A DNA stretch of 64,000 bases from Paenibacillus helianthi. Its GTDB lineage: Bacteria > Bacillota > Bacilli > Paenibacillales > Paenibacillaceae. The notes below the pieces were generated by a model. That model did no database searches. It had not been told where the DNA came from and saw nothing but the letters and a program-made list of their open reading frames with translations. Position 1 is the first letter of the stretch. Each line of letters opens with the position of its first letter. Location of the stretch: positions 62,001 through 126,000 of the forward strand of contig NZ_LVWI01000025.1 of the NCBI RefSeq assembly GCF_001909055.1, given 5' to 3'. Of this stretch, positions 1 through 8,900 are shown piece by piece. The position numbers were made by a program, and so were the translations under genes.

Positions 1-377
1 GGTGCGGGCGGTACAGGTGGAGTATGATCCCGCGGCTTGAAGATAACATATAATCCTCCACCGATCAGCATCACGGGAATCAGCAATTTGAAAAAGTCGC
101 CGGCTGAAACATCAAACCAATCCAGGTTCCTCCCCAGGAAAAACACCCCAAGTGCCAAGTAGAGGAATCCCCAAAAAGCAGATGAACCCTTAGAGCCGCG
201 CTCATTCGTAGACAGAACATTCTGGATCCCCATAATAATGAGAATAACCGGCCAATAATCAGCAAAAAGGGAACCTATATTGAAATCGGTATACCCCATC
301 TGCCGCAGCAAAAACATCGCTCCCAGTCCAATCAGGAGCAGACCCCCGAGGATCTGGCTGGTGAATCGTCTTTTCAT
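1..377 (-). CDS. LiaF/LiaI-type membrane protein, N-terminal part (runs off window edge)
   Basis: The open frame starts at ATG 377, preceded by AAAGGGGAAATGAAGG, and stays open to base 1, so the C-terminus is outside the window. About 125 residues are visible. They form four hydrophobic segments: residues about 8-24 (ILGGLLLIGLGAMFLL), 38-52 (after FADYWPVILIIMG), 68-81 (FWGFLYLALGVFFLG) and 97-113 (FKLLIPVMLIGGGLYVIF). The FADYWPVILI segment after a first glycine-rich helix is typical of the transmembrane domain shared by LiaF and LiaI (cell-envelope stress systems). In LiaF this is followed by a C-terminal cytoplasmic domain and often by liaS/liaR genes, which would lie to the left. Family assignment is by memory of the pattern; whether it is LiaF itself cannot be decided without the missing end. 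Confidence 0.7.
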   Translation of the reverse strand, partial: MKRRFTSQILGGLLLIGLGAMFLLRQMGYTDFNIGSLFADYWPVILIIMGIQNVLSTNERGSKGSSAFWGFLYLALGVFFLGRNLDWFDVSAGDFFKLLIPVMLIGGGLYVIFKPRDHTPPVPPA

Positions 378-634
378 CCTTCATTTCCCCTTTATGTTGA
401 TATAGCTCACTCATTCACTCTTATAGCCTTAGTCTACAGGAACAGGCAGCCGGAGAACAGCGCCGGGAGAAGGAAACTTGACTCAGTCTCTGGACCGAGG
501 GGGATGTAGAATCGCAGTAAAGTTCTGCTCACAAAAAAACTGCCCCGCCGCTCAGGAACTGAACGGAAACGGGACAGACGGTGATTGAACAGATGCAGTT
601 AAAAGATGGTGCTACAAAAGTTTGAACTACAGCA

Positions 635-772
635 TTATTGCTGCGGTTTTTGAACCGGTTTTGCCATACTCTGCTTAGATGCGCCGTCATTTTCTACAGC
701 AAACTCAGCATTGTATTTTTCATTTGGTGTTTTGTAGTTTTCTTGAACCTTTGGTTTTTTAGAATTGGCCAC
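635..772 (-). CDS. Small 45-residue protein, gamma-type SASP-like
   Basis: Short frame with a GTG start at 772 and a textbook ribosome binding site (GGGAGGTGA, 5 bases before the GTG). The product begins VANSKKPKVQENYKTP and is hydrophilic, rich in Lys, Asn and Gln, with no Cys. The stretch YNAEFAVEND resembles the FGTEFASET repeats of gamma-type small acid-soluble spore proteins (SspE), and the MANS start and QKPQQ end fit that style. It carries only one such unit and no clear second repeat, so the family call is tentative. The start signal is strong evidence that the gene is real. Confidence 0.55.
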   Translation of the reverse strand: MANSKKPKVQENYKTPNEKYNAEFAVENDGASKQSMAKPVQKPQQ

Positions 773-938
773 GGAAATCACCTCCCTTGTCTCTTATGCA
801 GTCTGATACCAGAGTGCATCCGAGAATCTAACGAAAGAGGCTGCTTATTCTGCCCCAGTCCGTATTATGGGAAAGGCGGGACCTTATTATGCATACTTAT
901 GTGAAATAAAATTCATACTGGCAGTGTGTAGGGAAACC

Positions 939-1799
939 CTAGATGACTTCCTCAAGAAGATCCTGCGGAATGGCATTATAGGTCTGAACAGCCCGGCCCA
1001 GACTCTTCAGCATGTTTTCGGTACATCTTCCGTTCCCCCGCTTAATGAGCTGCACCACTACCGTTTTTTTACCCCATTCCTTATAAACCTGCTTAGTGGT
1101 AGAAAAATAAAGATCAATCTTCCGGCCCTTGATAGCCGAACCGGTATCTGCCACAACTGCGTAGCCATAGCCGGGGATATACAAAACACTGCCTAACGGA
1201 ATCACTTTGGGATCAGCAGCGATGGTCGATACTGCATTTTTGTCCCGGCGGACTTTGACACCAGAATACGTGATGCCGTACTGCGGATGCTTTGAGGTTT
1301 TACCTGTAGATTCAAAACCTGCTGTGTAGCCTGTAGCAGTTACCTTGAAAGAAGTGATAATCTGCTCCGGCCCTGGTGCCGCTACCTGTACGGTTGCTGG
1401 CGGTTTGGAAGCAGTATTACCCGGTTGTGTGACTGCATGAGGTGCTGGTGTATGTTTTGGAGCCTTAGTGGCTGCCGGCTTGCCGGACTGTGCGAGCGCT
1501 TCGGAACGGGACACCCCTCTGGATGCGGATTCTCCTTGATCATACAGCGCGGCTTGACCAGCTGCCAGCACTTCCGGCCCGGTGTGGCCGCTGGCACCGC
1601 TGAACTGCACAGAACCTTTTATATGTTGCGGATCAAGTGACTTGTTTATACTATTGCTTAATTGACCTGCAGTGTCTCCCGTCCCGTTAGCTTCCACCGG
1701 CTTGCGTCCAAAATCAGGATAGACCCCGGCGGCAGTCAGCAAAAGCACAATCGTTACGAAAAGACACCAAAACCTCTGGTATAAGCCCATTTTGTTCAT
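939..1799 (-). CDS. 3D-domain secreted cell-wall protein (YabE/YocH-like C-terminus)
   Basis: A 286-residue exported protein. An N-terminal hydrophobic segment (residues about 10-26, [17 protein letters not shown]) is a signal peptide or anchor. A low-complexity Pro/Ala/Thr linker follows (about 90-150). The C-terminal ~110 residues are a 3D domain: TATGYTA, then [29 protein letters not shown] and [18 protein letters not shown]. The three conserved aspartates lie in AADP, VADTG and KIDLYF. This MltA-like double-psi barrel is found in peptidoglycan-cleaving stationary-phase survival proteins. No LysM or G5 domain is visible. The start is supported by GGGGGAGG 8 bases upstream. It lies downstream of thrS on the same strand, with 144 bases between them. 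Confidence 0.85.
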   Translation of the reverse strand: MNKMGLYQRFWCLFVTIVLLLTAAGVYPDFGRKPVEANGTGDTAGQLSNSINKSLDPQHIKGSVQFSGASGHTGPEVLAAGQAALYDQGESASRGVSRSEALAQSGKPAATKAPKHTPAPHAVTQPGNTASKPPATVQVAAPGPEQIITSFKVTATGYTAGFESTGKTSKHPQYGITYSGVKVRRDKNAVSTIAADPKVIPLGSVLYIPGYGYAVVADTGSAIKGRKIDLYFSTTKQVYKEWGKKTVVVQLIKRGNGRCTENMLKSLGRAVQTYNAIPQDLLEEVI

Positions 1800-1943
1800 T
1801 TGTTAAACCTCCCCCTATTAGCGAAGGTTTCCCGTTTCACAAAATTTTATACCTGGAGCCGTTTAAAACCCGGCCGCAGGCGGCTTATAACAGAGGCGAA
1901 TGAATGACATTAAAGTTATATAAATGAGGTTATACCTGAAGCT

Positions 1944-3881
1944 TTAGATTACACGCTCCGCAACTTCCTTCACTAAGGAAGCGATCACTTCCTGCAGCGG
2001 CTGGGCACCGATATCGCCTTCTCCGCGCTTGCGGATGGAGACACTTCCGGCGTTCATTTCATTCTCGCCCACCACGAACATATAAGGGATCTTTTCGAGC
2101 TGTGCTTCACGGATTTTATAGCCCATTTTCTCGTTGCGCAGATCTACTTCGGCCCGGATTCCACTGGCAAGCAGTTTTGCTTCTACGTCCTTAGCGTAAT
2201 CATCAAATGCGGAGGACACCGGAATGATCTTCACCTGCTGCGGGGACAGCCATAATGGAAGTGAGCCGGCAAAGTTCTCCAGCAAGAAGGCTACAAAACG
2301 TTCCATGGTACCAAGGATTCCGCGGTGCAGCACAACCGGACGGTGTTTTTGGCCATCGTCTCCGACATATTCCAGCTCAAAACGCTCAGGAAGCAGGAAG
2401 TCGATTTGCACAGTGGACAATGTTTCTTCTTTGCCAAGTACAGTCTTGATCTGAACGTCCAGCTTCGGACCGTAGAACGCTGCTTCGCCTTCCGCTTCAA
2501 AAAACGGCAGGCCCGCTTCTTCCACTACTTCTCGCAGCATGCGCTGTGCAGTCTCCCACATTTCATCGTTCGGATAGTATTTTTCAGTATCCTTCGGATC
2601 ACGGTATGAGAGACGGAAACGGTAGTCGGCAATGCCGAAATCGCTGTATACCTGCTTGATCAGCTCAAGCACACGGGTAAATTCACTTTTGATCTGATCC
2701 AGGCGGCAGAAAATATGTGAATCATTCAATGTCATCGAACGCACACGATGCAGCCCAGTCAACGCGCCAGACATTTCATAGCGGTGCTGAATACCAAGCT
2801 CGGCAATCCGGATAGGCAAATCACGATAGCTGTGCATCGAACTCTTGTAAATCATCATGTGATGCGGGCAGTTCATCGGACGAAGCACGAATTCCTCATT
2901 GTCGATTGTCATCTTGGGGAACATATCCTCTTGGTAATGCTCCCAGTGTCCTGAAGTTTTGTACAGCTCTACATTGCCGAGCACCGGAGTATATACATGC
3001 TGGTAACCCAGGCTTGCTTCCAGATCGACGATATAGCGTTCCAGAATACTGCGCAATTTCGCACCTTTTGGAAGCCAGATTGGCAGGCCTTGTCCTACCA
3101 GCTGGTTGAAGGTGAAGATCTCCAGCTCTTTACCCAGCTTACGGTGGTCGCGTTTCTTTGCTTCTTCCAGCAGGTGCAGATACTCATCGAGCTGAGCTTT
3201 TTTGATCCAGGCAGTACCGTATATACGTTGCAGCATTTTGTTCTTGCTGTCCCCACGCCAGTAGGCTCCGGCTACGTTCATAAGCTTGAAGACCTTGATC
3301 TTCGCAGTGGAGGGCACATGCGGGCCGCGGCAAAGGTCAAAGAATTCTCCCTGCTCATATATCGTGATCACGCTATCTTCAGGCAGCGCTTCAATCAACT
3401 CCAGCTTATAGGGATCTTCCAGTTCACCGAAACGCTCCAGTGCTTCCTTGCGGCTGACCTCAATACGCACGATCGGCAGATTCTCCGAGACGATACGCTC
3501 CATTTCCTTCTCGATCTTCAGCAGGTCCTCCGGATTGAGCGGGTGCTCCAGATCCATATCATAGTAAAAGCCATCTTCGATCACCGGGCCTACACCCAGC
3601 TTAACCTCCTTAGTCCCGAACAGGCGGCGTACTGCCTGCGCCATCAAGTGGGCTGTACTGTGGCGCATCACTTCCAGGCCTTCCGGCGAATCCAAAGTGA
3701 CGATCTCAACCAATGCACCTTCCTGCAGCGGCGTAGACAGGTCTACAACGATACCGTTCAGCTTGCCTGCTGCTGCATTTTTGCGGAGACCACTGCTGAT
3801 CGAAGCGGCTACATCATCAATGCTGCTGCCATCGGCATATTCCCGGACCGAGCCGTCCGGAAGCTTGATATTAACTGACAT
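1944..3881 (-). CDS. thrS: Threonyl-tRNA synthetase
   Basis: Class II aminoacyl-tRNA synthetase that charges tRNA-Thr in the cytoplasm, 645 residues, the usual full length. Order: TGS domain (1-62, [12 protein letters not shown]), editing/SAD domain with the zinc-type [13 protein letters not shown] (about 74-86) and the SAD signature HVPST, catalytic core with RPMNCPHHM (zinc Cys and motif region), motif 2 around [16 protein letters not shown], motif 3 [11 protein letters not shown] (near 520), and the anticodon-binding domain at the C-terminus ([21 protein letters not shown]). The start has AGGAGG 8 bases upstream. It is transcribed alone from a T-box leader (see 3946-4244), so expression should follow uncharged tRNA-Thr. 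Confidence 0.97.
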   Translation of the reverse strand: MSVNIKLPDGSVREYADGSSIDDVAASISSGLRKNAAAGKLNGIVVDLSTPLQEGALVEIVTLDSPEGLEVMRHSTAHLMAQAVRRLFGTKEVKLGVGPVIEDGFYYDMDLEHPLNPEDLLKIEKEMERIVSENLPIVRIEVSRKEALERFGELEDPYKLELIEALPEDSVITIYEQGEFFDLCRGPHVPSTAKIKVFKLMNVAGAYWRGDSKNKMLQRIYGTAWIKKAQLDEYLHLLEEAKKRDHRKLGKELEIFTFNQLVGQGLPIWLPKGAKLRSILERYIVDLEASLGYQHVYTPVLGNVELYKTSGHWEHYQEDMFPKMTIDNEEFVLRPMNCPHHMMIYKSSMHSYRDLPIRIAELGIQHRYEMSGALTGLHRVRSMTLNDSHIFCRLDQIKSEFTRVLELIKQVYSDFGIADYRFRLSYRDPKDTEKYYPNDEMWETAQRMLREVVEEAGLPFFEAEGEAAFYGPKLDVQIKTVLGKEETLSTVQIDFLLPERFELEYVGDDGQKHRPVVLHRGILGTMERFVAFLLENFAGSLPLWLSPQQVKIIPVSSAFDDYAKDVEAKLLASGIRAEVDLRNEKMGYKIREAQLEKIPYMFVVGENEMNAGSVSIRKRGEGDIGAQPLQEVIASLVKEVAERVI

Positions 3882-3945
3882 GATTTATTCCTCCTAATAT
3901 TTTGGTAAGGCCGCATAAGTAACGGAACGGAAATGTCCCTGAACA

Positions 3946-4244
3946 CAAAAAACACCCGTCCCGCAAAGGGACGAGTGATTGCACCCGTGGTTCCACCCAA
4001 ATTCGATTCCCGGCTAGCAGGAATCCTTCGTCAGCATGGAGATAACGGCCATGAACCGGCGGTTCTTACTATCCCTGGCAGGTTGTCCGCTGCCCAACAG
4101 CACTTGGGAGTTCATAACCGCAGCTACAAAGGGGTAGATGGATTACCGGATACCGGAGGAAATCACAGCCTGAAGTTTCCTCTCTCTGAAGCGGCCCTAA
4201 AAAGTAATCATCCATATCTTTGTCAACGCTGATAACGTGAATCT
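3946..4244 (-). promoter_or_regulatory. T-box leader of thrS
   Basis: On the minus strand the leader carries the T-box core GGGTGGAACCACGGG (about 3982-3998), followed by an intrinsic terminator CACTCGTCCC-tttgc-GGGACGGGTG (3953-3977) with a run of T (3946-3952), ending about 65 bases before thrS. The upstream 200 bases hold long helices as expected for Stem I. Uncharged tRNA-Thr pairing with the T-box would favour the antiterminator. The exact specifier codon was not resolved by eye. Confidence 0.93.
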
Positions 4245-4250
4245 TGTGTA

Positions 4251-4280
4251 ATTATAATTCTCTCTCCAGCCTTCCGTCAA
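4251..4280 (-). promoter_or_regulatory. SigA-type promoter of the thrS T-box transcript
   Basis: On the minus strand, -35 TTGACG (4275-4280), 18-base spacer, -10 TATAAT (4251-4256). This places the RNA start just ahead of the T-box leader. Confidence 0.75.
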
Positions 4281-4379
4281 GTCAGTCCCTGTATTTATCA
4301 TCCGCAACAACACCGCCAGCAAGTAGAAGGATGATCTATAGCGCGAACATATAAATCCTTCTATTGTAAAATAGCTTAA

Positions 4380-4401
4380 GGGCAGAAGCCATCTTCTGCC
4401 C
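4380..4401 (-). terminator. Terminator after the Arc/SPFH operon
   Basis: Perfect 9-bp stem GGGCAGAAG / CTTCTGCCC with a 4-base loop, followed on the minus strand by TTAAGCTATTTT. It lies 7 bases after the stop of the Arc-type gene. Confidence 0.75.
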
Positions 4402-4408
4402 TGCAAGT

Positions 4409-4579
4409 CTATTCTTCCAGGCGTTTCCGTTCAGGCAAGCGGCCTGCGCGTTTCAAAGCCTCACGCAGCAAATATTCGATATGTCCGTTTACGCTGCGAA
4501 ACTCTTCTCCCGCCCAACGTTCCAGCGCTTCGTGCAGGTCAGGATCGATCCGCAGCGGAAAGCTTTTCTTGGCCGCCAT
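4409..4579 (-). CDS. Ribbon-helix-helix (Arc/HicB-type) small DNA-binding protein
   Basis: 56 residues, starting MAAKKSFPLRIDPDLHEAL and continuing through VNGHIEYLLREALKRAG. The short beta strand FPLRID followed by two helices (PDLHEALERWAGEEF and NGHIEYLLREALKR) is the Arc/MetJ ribbon-helix-helix fold, which binds DNA as a dimer. It starts 12 bases after the stop of the SPFH gene and is followed at once by a terminator, so the two form a two-gene operon. No toxin partner is next to it, so I do not call it an antitoxin. A role in controlling the SPFH gene is an inference. Confidence 0.8.
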   Translation of the reverse strand: MAAKKSFPLRIDPDLHEALERWAGEEFRSVNGHIEYLLREALKRAGRLPERKRLEE

Positions 4580-4591
4580 GATGAACCGTCC

Positions 4592-5434
4592 TTAGTACAA
4601 CGAGCCGGCGTTAATGACCGGACTCGCTCCACGCTCCGACACGATCGCTACCATCAGATTGTTAATCATCGCCGCCTTGCGCTCTTCATCCAGTTCGACT
4701 ACTCCGCTCTCCTTCAGCTGGCGGATCGCCATATCTACCATTCCGACCGCCCCTTCGACGATAATCTGCCGCGCGGACAGAATCGCTGAGGCCTGCTGCC
4801 GCTGCAGCATAGTACTGGCGATTTCAGTAGAATAAGCCAGATGTGTCAGCCGCGCTTCAATCACTTCAACACCGGATAAGGAAAGGCGGTCCTGAAGCTC
4901 GGCTGCCAGTTCCTTGGCAATCTCATCCGAATTCGCACGAAGGGACATGCCCGATTCGTTAAAATTGTCGTAAGGATACCGGCTGGCCACATGCCGTAGT
5001 GCGGTCTCGCTCTGGATTTCCACAAACGCCATATATTTGTCGACATCGAACAACGCCTTTGCCGAGTTGATGACTTTAAATACAATAACTGCAGCAATCT
5101 CAACCGGATTCCCCTCGACATCATTGACCTTCAGCTTAACGCTGTTGAAATTGCGCACCCGCAGGGATACGGTCTTACGGATACTAAACGGAATGACTGC
5201 GAAGAGTCCGCTGCTAGCAATGGTACCGACATATTTGCCGAAAAAGGTTACCACGACCGACTTATTAGGCTGCACTACCGTAATACTCGTACATAGCACA
5301 CCCGCAATGATGAACAGAATAACCGGAACCACAGCATAGTCATATGTTGCACCGTAAATCCCCCCTGCCAAGCAAATGGCAATAAGCGCAATAACCAGAA
5401 AACCACTAACTGGACGCAATGTTTTTTCTTTCAT
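4592..5434 (-). CDS. SPFH/band-7 membrane protein (slipin/prohibitin-like)
   Basis: 280 residues. Two hydrophobic segments near the N-terminus ([18 protein letters not shown] and [20 protein letters not shown]) anchor an SPFH domain that begins [17 protein letters not shown] and includes [32 protein letters not shown], with the helical [36 protein letters not shown] that is diagnostic for the family. Such proteins scaffold membrane microdomains. An ATG 15 bases further upstream is in frame but lies inside the ribosome binding site (ATGGAGGTG), so the start at 5434 (MKEKTLRP) is preferred. Forms an operon with the Arc-type gene downstream. Confidence 0.88.
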   Translation of the reverse strand: MKEKTLRPVSGFLVIALIAICLAGGIYGATYDYAVVPVILFIIAGVLCTSITVVQPNKSVVVTFFGKYVGTIASSGLFAVIPFSIRKTVSLRVRNFNSVKLKVNDVEGNPVEIAAVIVFKVINSAKALFDVDKYMAFVEIQSETALRHVASRYPYDNFNESGMSLRANSDEIAKELAAELQDRLSLSGVEVIEARLTHLAYSTEIASTMLQRQQASAILSARQIIVEGAVGMVDMAIRQLKESGVVELDEERKAAMINNLMVAIVSERGASPVINAGSLY

Positions 5435-5597
5435 GAAAGGCACCTCCATAAGATATGTATTTGATATGATTATGATATCACTTATGGATATTGTTGTAAA
5501 CTAAAAATATCACTGCATTCCGTCCTATTATCTCTTATACTAAAGAACCTATCTGAAGTCATAGTCTTACAATTAAATGGAGAAGGACGTGGAACAT

Positions 5598-5780
5598 ATG
5601 AGTGTTAAGGAGCAAGTATTGGATATTATCAAGGCATCAGCAACGCCGCTAAGCGCAGGCGAAGTTGAAAAGCTGTCTGGTCTGGAACGCAAAGCTATCG
5701 ATAAAGCCTTCACTGAGTTGAAAAAAGAAAATGCAATTGTCTCCCCGGTCCGCTGTAAGTGGGAAGCTGCTACAAAGTAA
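5598..5780 (+). CDS. Small winged-helix-like protein, 60 residues
   Basis: The product starts MSVKEQVLDIIKASATPLSAG and ends RCKWEAATK. The pattern of helix, helix (GEVEKLSGLERKAIDKAFTELKKE) and beta wing (NAIVSPVRCKW) fits a minimal MarR/GntR-like winged helix-turn-helix. An in-frame ATG at 5577 would add MEKDVEH, but GGAGAAGG sits exactly there and serves as the ribosome binding site for the ATG at 5598. It is divergent from the SPFH operon and has no close neighbour on its strand. Function is unknown; a DNA-binding role is inferred from shape only. Confidence 0.7.
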   Translation: MSVKEQVLDIIKASATPLSAGEVEKLSGLERKAIDKAFTELKKENAIVSPVRCKWEAATK

Positions 5781-5860
5781 CCCCCAAAGAGACCCGTGTG
5801 CATTAAACATACACGGGTCTCGCCATATACTGGTCATCTCTAGCTATCACTGCATCAAAA

Positions 5861-5906
5861 AAAAGGAGCTCCGCTGTCATCCAAAAATGACACTGAGCTC
5901 CTTTTT
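5861..5906. terminator. Bidirectional terminator
   Basis: AAAAAGGAGCTC / GAGCTCCTTTTT outer stem with inner TGTCAT/ATGACA stem. Flanking A and T runs let it work for the small plus-strand gene and for the large nucleotidase gene on the minus strand. Another perfect 11-bp dyad (GAGACCCGTGT / ACACGGGTCTC, 5789-5821) lies just before it without a T run. Confidence 0.85.
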
Positions 5907-5936
5907 GCATTTGTTATTTCATGCTGGGTTCAAAGC

Positions 5937-8900
5937 TTAGGAAGCCTTCTTTTCCAGCATACGGTAAATGATAACCGCCGCTTGAGCGCGGGTTGCATCG
6001 CTCTTCGGTGCGAATTTCTCTCCATCCACCCCATTGACAATACCAAGCTGTGTAAGCTGGGCTACTGCATCCTGGGCGTAAGAAGCAATCTTAGATTTGT
6101 CGTTAAAGTTTGCCAGAGCTGACTTGGTATCCATTGGTTTCAATTGATCTTTAAGTGCAGCGGCGATCATCATCGCCATTTCTTCGCGGGTCACTTCACG
6201 CCCCGGTTCAAACTTGCCGTTGCCGGAACCTTTCACAATACCCGCATTAACAGCAGCAGTGATGGCATCTGTGTACCAAACTCCTTGCTTCACATCATTA
6301 AATGAGGCGTTTGCTCCTGAAGTACTGAGATTCAGGGCACGAACCAGCATCGTTATGAATTCAGCACGCGTTACGGTTTTGTTCGGTGCGAAGTTGCTTC
6401 CGTCCAGACCCTTCACAATACCTTTGGATGCCAAAGAGCTGATAGCCTCTTGTGCCCATGCCACTTTACCCAGGTCCTTAAAGTTCGGTGCAGGTGTTGC
6501 AGTTGGAGCTGTTGGAGCTGTTGGTTTTACACTTGGTGCAGGTGTTGCTGATGCAGCCGGCGTAGCCGTAGGAGTAGGTGTTGGCGTTGGTGTTGCCACA
6601 GACCCTCCCGGGTTCGAGGTTGGAGCCGGAGCTACAGTATTATTTGTGATTCGGCCTTCAACTTTTGCTGTGATTTGACCGCCCTTGAAAGTATTCTTAA
6701 CGTAATCGTAGAATACATCCAGGTCAATCGGACCGGCCAGGGATTCACTGGCTGCAGTCAGCACCTTATAGTTGTCGCCGCCTGCAGCCATGAAGTTATT
6801 AACTACCGCAGTATAGTTTTGAGTCATGCTGATTGGTGTTCCGTCTGTCTTGGTAAGATTAGCGATACGATCAGCAACCGGCAAATACATGTTGGCCGTA
6901 TATTTCAGGCCGGAAATTTGCAGTGTCTTCGTATCTGCAGTTCCATCAGCTTTGGTTGCCCATTGCTGCTGCAGCAGTGTCTTGATCTGTGCACCGGTAA
7001 GGGTCAGCTTTACAAGCGTGTTGCCAAATGGCTGGATCTTGGCCAAGTCGCCAAAAGACACATTGCCTTTCGGAAGATCAGCGCGGATACCGCCCGGATT
7101 CATAAAGGCGAAATCAGCGAGAGCTTTTCCATCGCGGAAATCAGCTTGACGCATAGCGTCTGCAATCAGGTTGCCTAGAGCGGCCTCATTATTGTAAACA
7201 TCTGTGCGGGTAACTGTCCCGTCTGTAGTACCTACAGGCAGAGTCAGCTCAGGGTGCTTGGCCAGATATTTGTTAACCAAAGCTGCCGTTTCCGCATCTG
7301 GTGTAACATTCTTTTGAAGGGTACTGGTTACAGTCGCCGATTTGCTCTTCACATCACCTGTTACACTATCAATAACCAGCTTGATGTCTTCGAAAGCTGT
7401 ACCATAGGAATAGGCTTGAACAATCAGCTTGCCGTTAACAACGCCATTAGCAAGTGCATGGTTGTCCCCTGCTACCACAACGTCAACAGGTGAGTTCGCC
7501 GGAAGTGCGTTAGCCAGGTCAGCCGCTTCTCCCGTAGTCACATCTGCTTTGGTTGTCGCCGGATCATGTGCAAGCACAACGATCGTCTGGACGCCTTGCT
7601 TCTGAAGTTCTGCGGCATATTTTTCAATCGCTGCAACTTCTTCTGTGGCGCTCAAGAATTTCACACCTTTGGTTCCCTCAGGAGAGACTTTGCTTGGAGT
7701 GGCTTTGGTTACCACACCGATAAATCCGATTTTCACACCGCCTACTTCTTTAATTACGTAAGGGTTAATGATCGGAGCTCCAGAAGAGCTGTCTACCGCA
7801 TTGGCATTGATATAATCGAAGTCTGCCCCTTTATGAACAATGCTGGTGTTCTTAGGATCAGCACCGCCATAAATCTGAGTCTTCATGGCTTCAACACCTT
7901 GGTCAAATTCATGGTTCCCCAGTGTACCCACATCGAATTTCATCAGGTTCATCCATTCCATCGTCGGCTCGTCACGTTCAAGCGAGGATACCGGTGCAGA
8001 TGCACCTACAGAGTCACCATTGTGGAACAACAGCGCGTTGGCATATTTCGCACGGGTGTCTTTCAAGTACGCTGCAAGAGTTGCTGCAGTTCCTACTGCA
8101 TCGCTACCTACATAAGAAGTGGTGTCGAGTTGGCCGTGGAAGTCGTTGACCCCGAGCAGGTGAACTTCCACATCTCCGGTTGGAGCAACTGGAGTTTCTT
8201 TTAGATTAAGATTATAGATTTCAAATCCTTTGACATCTTTAGTGCCTGTGTCTGTAACATTGGCAGGCTTCACAGCAGCTGCCTTCGGTGAAGAAGTGAA
8301 GGTCACATTGACGTTCCCTTTGATTGGAGCGATCGACCAGTTGTTGTCTGCTGTCGGATCAACGGTGCCGGCTGCACTGATATAATCCATCAGTACCTGG
8401 CGGTTTTCCATTTGGGAGTCAATAATCATTTTCCCAGCTTTAACACCCGGGAAGTTACCGCCGCCGCTTGCGCGGTAGTTATTGGTAACCACGATGAACT
8501 GTTGGTCATCCTTCAAAGGTTCATTGCCGTACGTAATGGAAGTCACACGGCTGGAAGACGCATCATTAATCGTTCCATCCGGCTTGTACTTCGCATTTTT
8601 GGTTACATCAATTGTATATTTAATACCATCGATGACATCGAAGTTGTAAACAGCGAAAGCCGAGTTCAAAAGCGGCTGTGGAGTGGAGATCGCCGGTTTG
8701 ATACGGTTGAATGCACCTGCACTCATCTCTACCCATTCCTTCACTGTAGAGCCTTTGACCACAATGGCTTTCAGCGTGTTGTCATAGAGATACAGGTCAC
8801 TTGCGCTCGCAATCGTAAGATCGCCCTTTTGAATTTCAGTATACTCCTCAGGGCCATTGCGTCCGGCCTTGAAGGGTGCGCCTACACTTAGAATCGGCAG

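Noticed and set aside
2997..3878. 293-codon plus-strand frame opposite thrS
   Set aside because: It mirrors the codon structure of thrS, has no ribosome binding site and no protein family features; a shadow frame.
5470..5560. Dyads around GATATCACTTATGGATATTG upstream of the SPFH gene, as an operator of the Arc-type protein
   Set aside because: Only short, imperfect repeats in AT-rich sequence; not enough to call a site.
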